DNA of 41,820 nt from Alteromonas hispanica (GCF_010500915.1 NZ_JAAAWP010000002.1:546541-588360); one strand, 5' to 3'. Counted from the stretch's first letter, positions 1 to 7,668 are shown. A program made the numbers and translations. The notes: generated by a model from the sequence alone, not told the origin.

Positions 1-23
1 TAGCTGTCGAAAGAAGATTTTCA

Positions 24-99
24 GTCCCCTTCGTCTAGAGGCCTAGGACACCGCCCTTTCACGGCGGTAACAGGGGTTCGAATCCCCTAGGGGACGCCA
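24..99 (+). tRNA. tRNA-Glu (anticodon TTC)
   Basis: The 76-nt sequence folds as a cloverleaf. The acceptor stem GTCCCCT pairs with AGGGGAC. The anticodon arm CCGCC/GGCGG encloses loop CTTTCAC with anticodon TTC at 58-60. The T arm CAGGGGTTCGAATCCCCT is canonical and CCA is encoded at 97-99. The anticodon reads GAA and GAG as glutamate. The copy at 255-330 appears identical, so both probably come from one precursor and share the terminator at 337-363. Confidence 0.97.
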
Positions 100-212
100 T
101 TTTAATCGCGTCACAGTCGGTCAATACTGTGAAAAAGGCTGGAGTTTTTTAAACTCCTGACTGAAAGTTTGGTAAGGAAAAGGTCGCTCAGTTCGCTGGC
201 TCACTTCGCCTT

Positions 213-256
213 ACTGAAAATCTTGAAAGCGTAGCTTTCGAGAGAAGATTTTCAGT
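213..256 (+). other. Long hairpin abutting the 5' end of the second tRNA-Glu
   Basis: ACTGAAAATCTT (213-224) is the exact reverse complement of AAGATTTTCAGT (245-256). Inside it GAAAGC (225-230) pairs with GCTTTC (234-239) around a 3-nt loop. The result is an 18-bp stem with one 5-nt bulge (GAGAG). The right arm includes the first two bases of the mature tRNA. The structure is seen directly. A role in precursor processing is inference. Confidence 0.7.
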
Positions 257-330
257 CCCCTTCGTCTAGAGGCCTAGGACACCGCCCTTTCACGGCGGTA
301 ACAGGGGTTCGAATCCCCTAGGGGACGCCA
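255..330 (+). tRNA. tRNA-Glu (anticodon TTC), second copy
   Basis: It has the same 76-nt sequence as the copy at 24-99: TTC anticodon, canonical T loop and encoded CCA at 328-330. A strong intrinsic terminator follows 6 bp later, so this is the last gene of the tRNA transcript. Confidence 0.97.
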
Positions 331-336
331 TATAAG

Positions 337-363
337 AAAACCAGCCATCAGGCTGGTTTTTTT
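337..363 (+). terminator. Intrinsic terminator of the tRNA-Glu transcript
   Basis: AAAACCAGCC (337-346), loop ATCA, then GGCTGGTTTT followed by more T residues to 363. The 10-bp stem and U-run directly after the second tRNA make a textbook Rho-independent terminator. Confidence 0.9.
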
Positions 364-679
364 GTTTTTGGGGTCTGAATCTTTATCTATACGGGCTGGT
401 ATTGTTGCTCATTAGTGCTGCGTTTCCCCTCACTGTGCCTTTTCTCTTTCCTTTTTTGCAGACCACAGACGCTAATTGAAGGGAGTGTTATAGAAGCACT
501 TTGCTCAAAATTCGTAGAACAAAGAACAACAGCCCTAATTATTTAAGTGCAAAAAAAATTATACGATGCGCTCTTAAGTGGTGACTTTCATTTAATGCGG
601 CGCACCGCTTGGCGCATACTTTGTTAGTGGCAGATGATATTATTAAAAGTAAAGCTAATATAAAAAGAATGAGGTCATT
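364..679. other. Intergenic region upstream of the M14 peptidase gene
   Basis: This AT-rich spacer of about 315 bp has no convincing ORF. A small inverted repeat, ATGCG...CGCAT, lies near 595-622. The last 12 bases hold a GAGG ribosome-binding site (about 671-674) for the gene at 680. I could not identify a convincing promoter here. Confidence 0.5.
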
Positions 680-1585
680 ATGCAGGATTATTCAATTGGA
701 ACGCCTGGCAAGCCGTGGGGCGCCGAAGAGAAAGCTCAATGGTATGATCAGCAAAGCGTGAAGCGCAGCGTTAAAGAAGAGGTTTTTGATAAGTTAACAC
801 ATATCATTCCAGACGGATTTCGACTGCAACAATATGGAGCACTGCCATACGATGAAGAGCGTTATCCTCTTTATGCTGTAGTACCGAATTCATTCGACGA
901 AAGTAAGCCCTCGGCATTAGTTACCGGCGGGGTTCATGGTTATGAGACTAGCGGAGTGCAGGGAGCACTAAAATTTATTCAAACGCAGTTGGCGGCTTAT
1001 ACCGTTGATTTCAATATTGTTGTTGTACCCTGTGTAAGTCCTTGGGGATATGAGACCATCAATAGATGGAATCCGTTAGCGATAGATCCCAACCGTTCTT
1101 TTCATGCGGATTCACCAGCGCCTGAGTCACAACAGTTAATGCACTTTATTGCATCGCTGGGCATGGAGTTGTCGTTACATATCGACTTGCACGAAACGAC
1201 TGACACAGATAACAGCGAGTTTAGACCTGCTTTGGCGGCGCGAGATGGAACGACTCACGACAACTGGAATATTCCAGACGGCTTTTACACAGTAGCAAAC
1301 ACGCCCAACCCGCAGCTTGCTTTCCAACAGGCAGTAATCGACGCTGTTCGCAATGTTACTCATATTGCCCCTGCTGATGGAAACGGAAAGATAATTGGTG
1401 CCGATGTAATGAGCGAAGGGGTTATCTGTTATGACAAGAAGTCGCTGTTTTTATGCGGTGGTATGACTGACGCTAAATACGTTACCACAACGGAAGTATA
1501 TCCAGACAGTGACAATGCAACGCCAGAAAACTGTAATGATGCTCAAGTTGCAGCGGTGTGCGCGGCGCTCGATTTTATAAAATAA
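680..1585 (+). CDS. M14-family zinc carboxypeptidase-like protein
   Basis: A 301-residue predicted zinc metallopeptidase of the M14 fold that would hydrolyse a C-terminal peptide or amide bond. The zinc-binding pattern is visible: GGVHGYE gives His86 and Glu89, and the later DLHET gives His171 as third ligand. DPNRSF near 137-142 matches the Asn-Arg substrate-carboxylate region of the family. There is no signal peptide or membrane segment, so it is probably cytoplasmic. The ATG start has GAGG about 6 bp upstream. A hairpin at 1645-1665 lies downstream. It may be monocistronic, or lead a short run with the two small genes that follow. The substrate is unknown; succinylglutamate desuccinylase-like or peptidoglycan-peptide activity are alternatives within the superfamily. 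Confidence 0.8.
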   Translation: MQDYSIGTPGKPWGAEEKAQWYDQQSVKRSVKEEVFDKLTHIIPDGFRLQQYGALPYDEERYPLYAVVPNSFDESKPSALVTGGVHGYETSGVQGALKFIQTQLAAYTVDFNIVVVPCVSPWGYETINRWNPLAIDPNRSFHADSPAPESQQLMHFIASLGMELSLHIDLHETTDTDNSEFRPALAARDGTTHDNWNIPDGFYTVANTPNPQLAFQQAVIDAVRNVTHIAPADGNGKIIGADVMSEGVICYDKKSLFLCGGMTDAKYVTTTEVYPDSDNATPENCNDAQVAAVCAALDFIK

Positions 1586-1644
1586 GTCTCACACGTGATA
1601 AATTATTTAGACGCTTGAACGTTTAGACGTCTAGATGTATATTG

Positions 1645-1668
1645 AGCCTTCTTTCAAAGGAGGCTTTC
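1645..1668 (+). terminator. Hairpin after the M14 gene that also contains the next gene's ribosome-binding site
   Basis: AGCCTTC (1645-1651) pairs with GGAGGCT (1659-1665), with one G-U pair, followed by TTTC. It resembles a weak terminator for the M14 gene. The right arm is also the AAAGGAGG Shine-Dalgarno sequence for the GTG start at 1670. Whether it terminates, masks the ribosome-binding site, or both cannot be told from sequence. Confidence 0.5.
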
Positions 1669-1669
1669 T

Positions 1670-1858
1670 GTGTTTACTTTTTCGGCAGTAATATATAACG
1701 GCAATAAACAAATATTAATTCGACACGATTGTAAAACCGACACTGAGTTTTCTGATTATTTAGAATCGCAATACGGCTGTCACGTTTGCTTGTGGTCGAA
1801 CAAAGAGCTTTCTGAAAGCACGCTGGCAAACATAGCAGCGGCAAAGAAAGTTCAGTAA
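1670..1858 (+). CDS. Small hypothetical protein (62 aa), GTG start
   Basis: This is a short soluble protein I do not recognise. It has a balanced composition with two cysteines in YGCHVC near residues 35-40, no signal peptide and no membrane segment. The GTG start is preceded at good spacing by AAAGGAGG, which lies in the hairpin arm at 1659-1665. The stop is followed 24 bp later by the DUF1289 gene, so the two may be co-transcribed. The coding case rests on the ribosome-binding site, composition and position only. If the AAAGGAGG serves only as a terminator arm, the call weakens. Confidence 0.55.
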   Translation: MFTFSAVIYNGNKQILIRHDCKTDTEFSDYLESQYGCHVCLWSNKELSESTLANIAAAKKVQ

Positions 1859-1882
1859 TCCTTAGACACAAAGAAGTAAAAA

Positions 1883-2050
1883 ATGACGTACCCAATTTCT
1901 CCTTGCAAAGCGCAATGCAAACTCGACGAAAATGATATATGTGCCGGTTGTCATCGAACCATTGACGAAATAGTTAACTGGGCTAATTACACCAACGAAC
2001 AAAAGATCGCAGTGTTCGAAAGACTCGAAACGCAATCTCACCCCGACTAA
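1883..2050 (+). CDS. DUF1289 family small Cys-rich protein (55 aa)
   Basis: A 55-codon gene starting at ATG 1883 and ending at TAA 2050. It encodes MTYPISPCKAQCKLDEND and continues with ICAGCHRTIDEI. The pattern C-x3-C-x-LD...C-x2-C-x-RT-x2-EI-x2-W is the DUF1289 signature, so four cysteines probably bind a metal ion. The family has no established function that I know of. It is short, cytoplasmic, and placed 24 bp after another small gene. A weak AAGAAG lies upstream at about 1871-1876. Two copies of the GGACAGTCACT repeat follow the stop codon. Confidence 0.85.
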   Translation: MTYPISPCKAQCKLDENDICAGCHRTIDEIVNWANYTNEQKIAVFERLETQSHPD

Positions 2051-2069
2051 TAAAAACCGAATAAAAACC

Positions 2070-2104
2070 GGACAGTCACTTAAAGCGAACAACGGACAGT
2101 CACT
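2070..2104 (+). repeat. Two direct copies of the GGACAGTCACT repeat
   Basis: Exact copies lie at 2070-2080 and 2094-2104, both in plus orientation, 24 bp apart, between the DUF1289 gene and dusC. No inverted partner is visible before dusC, unlike the other clusters. They belong to the family described with the transposase at 6132-7184. Confidence 0.8.
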
Positions 2105-2207
2105 CAAAACACTCCCCCCCTTCAACATAAACCAAAACGAACTTCCTATGTTCAAATCATAAACATAGACTCACAAACCTATTTTTAATCAGTTAGCTCA
2201 AACGTCT

Positions 2208-2213
2208 TATAAT
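2208..2213 (+). promoter_or_regulatory. Possible -10 element for dusC
   Basis: A perfect TATAAT lies about 85 bp upstream of the dusC ATG. I see no good -35 at 16-18 bp spacing, so this is only a candidate. Confidence 0.35.
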
Positions 2214-2296
2214 TAACGTTCATCGCGTAGCTAGGTACTCGTCTTTTTGGTAAACTCCGCGCCGATTTTAGATACTTATTTCGAGCCAAATTCCGA

Positions 2297-3235
2297 ATGA
2301 AAATAATGTTAGCCCCGATGGAAGGGGTAGTTGATCACCTGATGAGAGATATGTTGACCCGCGTTGGCGGTTTTGATCAATGTGTGACGGAATTTGTTCG
2401 CGTAGTCGACCAGAAATTACCTAAAAAAACGTTCTATAAGATTTGTCCAGAGCTTCATACCGATGGTAAAACTGCGTCGGGTGTTCCTGTGCGGGTTCAA
2501 TTATTAGGGCAGCACGCACAGTGGCTTGCTGAAAATGCGGAAACAGCGGTAGAACTGGGCTCGCCAGGCGTTGATTTGAACTTTGGATGTCCGGCTAAAA
2601 CCGTGAACAAAAGTAAAGGGGGTGCGGTGCTCCTTAGAGAAACTCAAACGCTTTACGATATTGTGAAAGCGGTTAGAGATGCTGTACCTCAGCATATACC
2701 TGTATCGGCAAAAATTAGGCTCGGTTTTGAGGATAAATCGTTAGCGGTTGATAATGCGATAGCGATAACGGAAGCTGGTGCCTCTGAGCTTGTCGTGCAT
2801 GCACGAACGAAAACAGAAGGGTATAAACCGCCAGCATATTGGAACTGGATTGCAAAAATTAAGCAACACACGGATATACCTTTGGTCGCTAACGGTGAGA
2901 TATGGAACGCAGATGATGCGAAAAACTGTCAAGAGCAATCCGATTGTATAAATTTGATGGTTGGACGTGGAGCCCTTGCGATGCCGAACCTTGCGCGTAG
3001 CATAAAGCATGGCGACACACCGATGCCATGGCCTGAGTTAGCGGCCTTGCTAATACAATATTCTGGCTATGAGATCTATGGTGATAAGGGAAGGTATTAT
3101 CCGAATAGAATAAAGCAATGGTGTGGCTACTTGAAGAGACAGTATCCGCAAGCTGAAGTGTTATTCAATGATATTAGGCGGCTCACTAACTCCCAAGATA
3201 TTGTAGATGTGTTAGCACGCCAGTCTTCTCAATAA
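2297..3235 (+). CDS. dusC: tRNA-dihydrouridine(16) synthase DusC
   Basis: An FMN- and NADPH-dependent enzyme that reduces a specific tRNA uridine to dihydrouridine; DusC acts on U16. The 312-residue protein opens with MLAPMEGVVD, the FMN-binding start of the Dus TIM barrel. It carries LNFGCPAKTVN with the catalytic cysteine at residue 98, the position known in E. coli DusC. Later ARTKTEGY, NGEIW and GRGAL are further conserved Dus segments, followed by the C-terminal helical tRNA-binding domain. FVRVVDQ and the overall length favour DusC over DusA or DusB. No strong Shine-Dalgarno is visible upstream. It appears to be a single-gene unit ended by the hairpin at 3239-3268. Confidence 0.93.
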   Translation: MKIMLAPMEGVVDHLMRDMLTRVGGFDQCVTEFVRVVDQKLPKKTFYKICPELHTDGKTASGVPVRVQLLGQHAQWLAENAETAVELGSPGVDLNFGCPAKTVNKSKGGAVLLRETQTLYDIVKAVRDAVPQHIPVSAKIRLGFEDKSLAVDNAIAITEAGASELVVHARTKTEGYKPPAYWNWIAKIKQHTDIPLVANGEIWNADDAKNCQEQSDCINLMVGRGALAMPNLARSIKHGDTPMPWPELAALLIQYSGYEIYGDKGRYYPNRIKQWCGYLKRQYPQAEVLFNDIRRLTNSQDIVDVLARQSSQ

Positions 3236-3238
3236 AAC

Positions 3239-3268
3239 GCAGGTTTATCCCAGACCTGCTTGGTTTTA
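3239..3268 (+). terminator. Probable terminator of dusC
   Basis: GCAGGT (3239-3244) pairs with ACCTGC (3254-3259), followed by TTGGTTTT. The stem is clear but the T-run is interrupted, so efficiency is uncertain. Confidence 0.55.
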
Positions 3269-3356
3269 GGAGGGTAATTGACTACTCTGAAATGGCAACA
3301 GAGAGTAAGTTACATGTCTCACTTCTTAAAACAATTAAAACTAATCTGGGGAACTC

Positions 3357-4784
3357 ATGAAATCAGCAACATCAAAGCTGACGCTGCTGTTGGTCTGCAC
3401 TATGTCTTTGCTTACGGCAGGATGCAGCGCGAAGCCTAACAAAAGTGATGCGCAGCCATCAAAAGTCACCATAAACCCAAATCCGTATCCAAGCACTTAC
3501 AAGCCAATAGAGGGAGAGCCAACCCTCATCACTAACGTCACCATCTTAGATGGCGTGGGGAATCGGTTTGATAATGGCAGTATCTATTTTGTGGACGGAA
3601 AAATTCAAGCCATAGCTGAAAGTGGACAGACACTCGACGTCTCTGAAAATGCAAAAATCATTGATGGAAAGGGTAAGTGGGTCACGCCAGGAATTATTGA
3701 TAATCACAGTCACTTAGGCGTGTATCCATCACCTTCAACTCGCTCTCACTCCGATGGAAATGAAATGACTAACCCTGTCACTGCGCAGGTTTGGGCTGAG
3801 CATTCGGTATGGCCACAAGATCCTGGTTTTGGTCGAGCACTGGCCGGCGGGGTAACAACCTTACAAATTTTGCCTGGGTCTGCGAACTTATTTGGCGGAC
3901 GTTCTGTGGTTTTGAAAAATGTGCCGAACAGAACTATGCAAGATATGAAGTTTCCCGATGCGCCATACGGAATGAAAATGGCTTGTGGTGAAAACCCTAA
4001 GCGAGTATACGGTCAAAAGGGTGGCCCGATGACGCGTATGGGGAATGTTGCAGGTTATCGTCAGGCATGGTCTGACGCACAAGATTACATGCGCAAGTGG
4101 GAAGCGTATGAAAGAGACTATGAAGCAGGAAAAAACCCTAAAGCGCCTAAGCGAGATCTTAAACTCGAGACGTTAGCCGGTGTGCTTGAGGGAGATATTC
4201 GTGTACATATGCATTGCTACCGCGCCGACGAGATGACGGTGATGATGGATGTAATGAAAGAGTTTAACTATCAAATTGGCACGTTCCATCACGCTGTCGA
4301 GGCCTACAAAATTGCTGATAAGTTGAAAGAAAACGACGTTTGCTCGGCAATGTGGGCCGATTGGTGGGGCTTTAAGATGGAAGCCTACGATGGCATTCGC
4401 GAGAATATTCCTGCAGTGCACAATGCTGGGGCTTGCGCTATTGTTCATTCAGACAGTGACCTAGGGATCCAAAGACTTAACCAAGAAGCTGCGAAAGCGT
4501 GGTCTGATGGTAAGCGCGCTGGTATTGATATCCCCATGAAAGATGCTTGGTTGTGGCTTTCAGCAAATCCTGCAAAATCATTGGGTATATTCGATAAGAC
4601 TGGTTCGCTAGAAGCGGGGAAACAAGCTGATATCGTACTGTGGAACGGCAATCCTTTTTCTACCTACACCAAGGCTGAGCATGTTTATATCGATGGTGGT
4701 TTAGCATACTCACTAACAGATAGTTCAACCTGGCCAGTGAGTGACTTTGAGTTAGGACAAGTTGGTGAAGGAGATAGCAAATGA
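3357..4784 (+). CDS. Amidohydrolase-family lipoprotein with intact metal motif
   Basis: A 475-residue exported hydrolase of the metal-dependent amidohydrolase superfamily. The N terminus is a lipoprotein signal with lipobox LTAGC, Cys23. The barrel begins after a small beta domain: GKWVTPGIIDNHSHLG supplies the HxH metal pair (His117, His119). Further ligand candidates are HMH near 280, GTFHHA near 310 and HSDSD near 363. C-terminal SLEAGKQADIVLWNGNP is the usual closing motif of imidazolonepropionase/dipeptidase-like members. The ATG has GGGGA at suitable spacing. Its stop overlaps the next start (ATGA), so the two proteins are translationally coupled and probably act together in the envelope. 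The substrate is unknown; a cyclic amide or dipeptide is plausible. Confidence 0.85.
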   Translation: MKSATSKLTLLLVCTMSLLTAGCSAKPNKSDAQPSKVTINPNPYPSTYKPIEGEPTLITNVTILDGVGNRFDNGSIYFVDGKIQAIAESGQTLDVSENAKIIDGKGKWVTPGIIDNHSHLGVYPSPSTRSHSDGNEMTNPVTAQVWAEHSVWPQDPGFGRALAGGVTTLQILPGSANLFGGRSVVLKNVPNRTMQDMKFPDAPYGMKMACGENPKRVYGQKGGPMTRMGNVAGYRQAWSDAQDYMRKWEAYERDYEAGKNPKAPKRDLKLETLAGVLEGDIRVHMHCYRADEMTVMMDVMKEFNYQIGTFHHAVEAYKIADKLKENDVCSAMWADWWGFKMEAYDGIRENIPAVHNAGACAIVHSDSDLGIQRLNQEAAKAWSDGKRAGIDIPMKDAWLWLSANPAKSLGIFDKTGSLEAGKQADIVLWNGNPFSTYTKAEHVYIDGGLAYSLTDSSTWPVSDFELGQVGEGDSK

Positions 4785-6064
4785 AAAAATTAATCACACT
4801 AGTTACCGCTCTCTCAATGGTCTCTTCAATTGCGGCGGAAAATATTGCTATCGTTGGTGGCAAAGTGCACACCATGACATCTGCCGGCGTATTAGAAAAA
4901 GGTACCGTATTATTATCTGACGGGCGAATAAGCGCAGTTTTTGCTGATGGTGAAGTGCCACAAGGTTATAAGGTTATTGATGCAAGCGGCAAGGTAGTTA
5001 CGCCAGGTTTTGTAGGCGCACTTACATCTTTAGGGCTAGTAGAGGTTTCATCATCGTCTGGGGTCGTGGACTCTAGCGTAGAAAAAACGCCAATCACAAA
5101 CACTGGTGCGGCGTTTGACGTTCAGTATGCCATTAATACTGATAGTTCTTTGATTCCAGTAACGCGTTTAGAGGGAGTAACTTCAGCCGCTACTACTGTG
5201 AGTAATGGTGAATTTTTGTTTGGCGGTAAAGGGGCTGTTATAAGTCTTGACGGATTTGCGCCTGTGCTGAAAGCCGGTGCTTTCATGACAGTAGATGCTG
5301 GTAGCGGTGGTGCTGAAATCTCTGGCGGCTCACGAGCTTCACTATGGGTGATGCTAGACAAGGTGTTCAACGAGGCGAAAAATGCCAAAGATAACCTTTC
5401 TGCTGAAAAGCCCTGGTATGGCATTAATACCCGTTTAGATGTAAGTGCACTTAAGCAGGTGATTGCAGGTGACATGCCATTGTTCATGCGTGCCGATAGG
5501 GCATCTGATATTCGCCAAGTCATTGCGTTTAAGAAAAGACATTCTTCTATAAATGTCATTCTTGTTCATGGCGTAGAAGCTTGGAGGGTGGCCAATCAAT
5601 TGGCTGATGCTGAGATACCGGTAATAATAGACCCTGAATATAATTTGCCGGGTGGCTTTGATCAGATGGGGGCCACGCTTAAAAATGCTGCTAGGTTGCA
5701 TAACGCTGGGGTGCAAGTTGCTATTGGCATGGATACTCATAACATTCGACTGGCAGCGCAACATGCGGGCAATGCAGTTGCAAATGGTCTGGATTACGAG
5801 GCTGGCCTGGCAAGTCTTACTAAGGTACCAGCTCAGATTTTAGGGCTAGAAAGCCAGCTGGGAAGTTTGGTTAAGGGCGCAAGAGCAGACGTTGTAATTT
5901 GGTCTGGAGATCCACTGGAAGTAACGCAAGCTGCTGAATCTGTTTTTATTGGAGGAAAGGCCATCAAAATGGAGTCAAGGCAAACTAAGCTTCGAGATAG
6001 GTATTTAACGCTACAAGATTCTGAGTACACTATGCCTTCTCAATACGAACGCAGTGCCCAGTAA
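4781..6064 (+). CDS. Amidohydrolase-like protein lacking the HxH metal motif
   Basis: A 427-residue paralogue-like partner of the upstream gene. It has a Sec-type signal peptide (about residues 1-19) rather than a lipobox. The N-terminal strand reads GKVVTPGFVGALTSLG where the upstream protein has TPGIIDNHSHLG, so both histidines of the HxH pair are replaced. VILVHGVEAW and GMDTHNIR remain, as does the closing LGSLVKGARADVVIWSGDP. It overlaps the upstream gene by 4 bp. It is either a catalytically altered enzyme or a non-catalytic subunit of a complex with the upstream lipoprotein. The reading frame is intact, which argues against simple decay. Confidence 0.8.
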   Translation: MKKLITLVTALSMVSSIAAENIAIVGGKVHTMTSAGVLEKGTVLLSDGRISAVFADGEVPQGYKVIDASGKVVTPGFVGALTSLGLVEVSSSSGVVDSSVEKTPITNTGAAFDVQYAINTDSSLIPVTRLEGVTSAATTVSNGEFLFGGKGAVISLDGFAPVLKAGAFMTVDAGSGGAEISGGSRASLWVMLDKVFNEAKNAKDNLSAEKPWYGINTRLDVSALKQVIAGDMPLFMRADRASDIRQVIAFKKRHSSINVILVHGVEAWRVANQLADAEIPVIIDPEYNLPGGFDQMGATLKNAARLHNAGVQVAIGMDTHNIRLAAQHAGNAVANGLDYEAGLASLTKVPAQILGLESQLGSLVKGARADVVIWSGDPLEVTQAAESVFIGGKAIKMESRQTKLRDRYLTLQDSEYTMPSQYERSAQ

Positions 6065-6083
6065 TTTGTGATAACCGATAAAG

Positions 6084-6134
6084 TGGCTGCCGCCTATTTC
6101 AGAGTAAATTCAGAATTAGCGCAGCCATTTTTTA
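6084..6134 (+). terminator. Terminator of the amidohydrolase pair
   Basis: TGGCTGC (6084-6090) pairs with GCAGCCA (6121-6127) followed by a run of T residues. The loop is long and partly self-complementary. The T-run abuts the stop codon of the convergent transposase gene. Confidence 0.6.
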
Positions 6135-7184
6135 TGACAGATATTGAATAGCATTTTTCACGTTTGGCCTAGTGCCTCTATTGCACTTCTCGGCGAAGGT
6201 GGTCATATTATCAGGCTCACCCACGGGGCCGGAAAAAAGCATTTCGAACCGGCTGGTTATGATATGCCATTTCTTTTGCTCTAAACCCAATGTTGATAGC
6301 AGTCGAGTTGGGAACCTTGGTGGTTCACGATTAGTCTTTGTTTGTTTTGCCGTTAGTGTTGCACACAGCAATTCCTTGTAATCATGAAAATTAAATGACA
6401 AGTGAGCTGTGTTGTTTAATGCAAGAGCGCTCGGCGATTTATCCTTACAGTCTTTGACATTCGGTGCTTGGTCTTTAAACAACATAAGATATTTGGGACG
6501 TTTTCTCGCTTTGTGAGCATTCAGACGATAGTGGATACTCGTATATTTAGAGTTATTCAAGGAAGTTGCGATGTTCGCTCTAATTGGATTTAGGTCGACA
6601 TAGGCCATAACGGCCGCTAGTGCTTTTTCGTCCAAAATGGCTTGCGAGCGAAATCGTCTTTCCCAAAAATAGCCTTTACAATCGTCCTCTTTGTTTGCCC
6701 TTCTAGCGATATACTCGTTAAGCAACCTCATAAACCAGCTAACGCTTTGTAGCCTTTCTCGATATTGCACAGATAATGCTTTCAGTTCGTTCAACTCGGC
6801 TTCGGAGCAAGCTTGAGGATTGCTGGCCGAGCCTTCCTTCTCTAGCGCTCTATTCTCTAGATAGAATCGAACAACAGGAGGACATTTATAAAACATTCTC
6901 CACCGCAAGAAAACTTCGTCCATCGACCAGCCTTCTGCACGACCTTTTGCAATGTGAAGCACGACATGAATATGATTGTGCATAACAGCATACGCACATA
7001 AGTCGATAGCAAACGCCTGGGTTAATTTGTGTAACCTATCGGTAAACCACTTGCGCCTATGTTCGTAGTTGATGCCAGTTTTAACATCTTTACCGCATAG
7101 AAAAGACTGTCTAACACAGCGTGAAGTGCAGTGATAATAGGGCGTAATGTCTGTATTAATTTGTTTGTAGCGAGGTAAAGGCAT
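6132..7184 (-). CDS. REP-associated tyrosine transposase (RAYT, Y1/HUH family)
   Basis: A 350-residue single-strand DNA transposase of the IS200/IS605 Y1 class. Members known as RAYTs are single-copy and associated with palindromic intergenic repeats. The HUH motif is HNHIH (residues 69-73). The catalytic Tyr195 sits in AYVDLNPIRAN, and YFWERRFRSQ precedes it. The N terminus MPLPRYKQ...TPYYHCTSRCV is typical of this group. I chose ATG at 7184 because GGGA lies about 7 bp upstream. ATG at 7190 and TTG at 7220 are in frame. No inverted terminal repeats or second ORF are seen, so it is not a classical IS. Copies of GGACAGTCACT lie beside its 5' end (7358-7449) and in three other intergenic regions, suggesting these are its substrates. 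That link is inference. Confidence 0.9.
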   Translation of the reverse strand: MPLPRYKQINTDITPYYHCTSRCVRQSFLCGKDVKTGINYEHRRKWFTDRLHKLTQAFAIDLCAYAVMHNHIHVVLHIAKGRAEGWSMDEVFLRWRMFYKCPPVVRFYLENRALEKEGSASNPQACSEAELNELKALSVQYRERLQSVSWFMRLLNEYIARRANKEDDCKGYFWERRFRSQAILDEKALAAVMAYVDLNPIRANIATSLNNSKYTSIHYRLNAHKARKRPKYLMLFKDQAPNVKDCKDKSPSALALNNTAHLSFNFHDYKELLCATLTAKQTKTNREPPRFPTRLLSTLGLEQKKWHIITSRFEMLFSGPVGEPDNMTTFAEKCNRGTRPNVKNAIQYLS

Positions 7185-7337
7185 GTCCATATCCCAACTG
7201 TTTTTTATTATTATGAACAAAAAACTAAGGATGTGAACTGAGCTTTAGAGCAGGATTGTATCGGTCATTTATAGCAGGTAGCTCGTTTAAACACACATAG
7301 TGAAGCCTAAATGTGAAGCTAAATTGTGCAGTCACTC

Positions 7338-7449
7338 GTGCGAGTAGTGCGAGTAGTGGACAGTCATTCACAAACGAATAAGTGACTGTCCCATAGAGAT
7401 TTATCAAAACAGTTTAGCTGTTAACTGAGCGCTAACTAAGTGACTGTCC
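7338..7449. repeat. GGACAGTCACT repeat cluster beside the transposase gene
   Basis: It contains a perfect 9-bp tandem duplication GTGCGAGTA (7338-7346, 7347-7355). A plus-orientation variant GGACAGTCATT follows at 7358-7368, then exact minus-orientation copies at 7381-7391 and 7439-7449. The plus copy and the first minus copy face each other across 12 bp, a possible hairpin. The cluster lies about 170-270 bp upstream of the transposase start. Confidence 0.75.
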
Positions 7450-7473
7450 AATGCCAGTACGGCTTGACCTCAA

Positions 7474-7668
7474 TTAGGCAAAAACATCCACTCGGCTGCC
7501 CAGTCTGCTATCCGAGCGGTTTGGACTTGGTTCATTCGACTGTTGGGGCTGACTTGTTTGGCTCGACTGACGCTCCTGTTCAGAACGTAACTCTTGACGC
7601 TGCGGAGCCTGTGTCGTCGACTCTAAAATAGTTGATACCGGTGCAGAGTTAACTGAAGAAACATCCAT
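7474..7668 (-). CDS. Small Ser/Gln-rich hypothetical protein (64 aa)
   Basis: I do not recognise the family. The product starts MDVSSVNSAPVST and is rich in Ser, Gln, Pro and Arg through the middle, so it is probably disordered. It ends SRLGSRVDVFA and has no signal peptide or membrane segment. The start is supported by a strong Shine-Dalgarno, AGAGGAG, about 5 bp upstream of the ATG. The gene lies 53 bp downstream of tesA on the same strand and may be read from that transcript. The low-complexity composition makes homology hard to judge. Confidence 0.6.
   Translation of the reverse strand: MDVSSVNSAPVSTILESTTQAPQRQELRSEQERQSSQTSQPQQSNEPSPNRSDSRLGSRVDVFA

Larger units (their letters stand above)
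1..330 (+). repeat. Tandem tRNA-Glu repeat unit, period 231 bp
   Basis: Bases 1-99 and 232-330 are near-identical: the same 76-nt tRNA and nearly the same 23-nt leader, which differs only at two or three bases. The window opens inside the leader of the first unit, so at least one more unit or a shared promoter probably lies upstream. Spacer 100-231 also contains a small hairpin, GGAGTTT/AAACTCC, at about 141-157. This reads as a duplicated tRNA cistron; I see no recombinase or attachment site beside it. Confidence 0.8.

Noticed and set aside
1..330. tRNA-Glu locus as an integrative-element attachment site
   Set aside because: No integrase gene or partial tRNA 3'-end repeat is visible nearby; the duplication covers whole tRNAs plus spacer, fitting simple tandem duplication.
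7225..7407. 60-codon minus-strand ORF upstream of the transposase
   Set aside because: It overlaps the repeat cluster at 7338-7391 and has no Shine-Dalgarno; likely chance.
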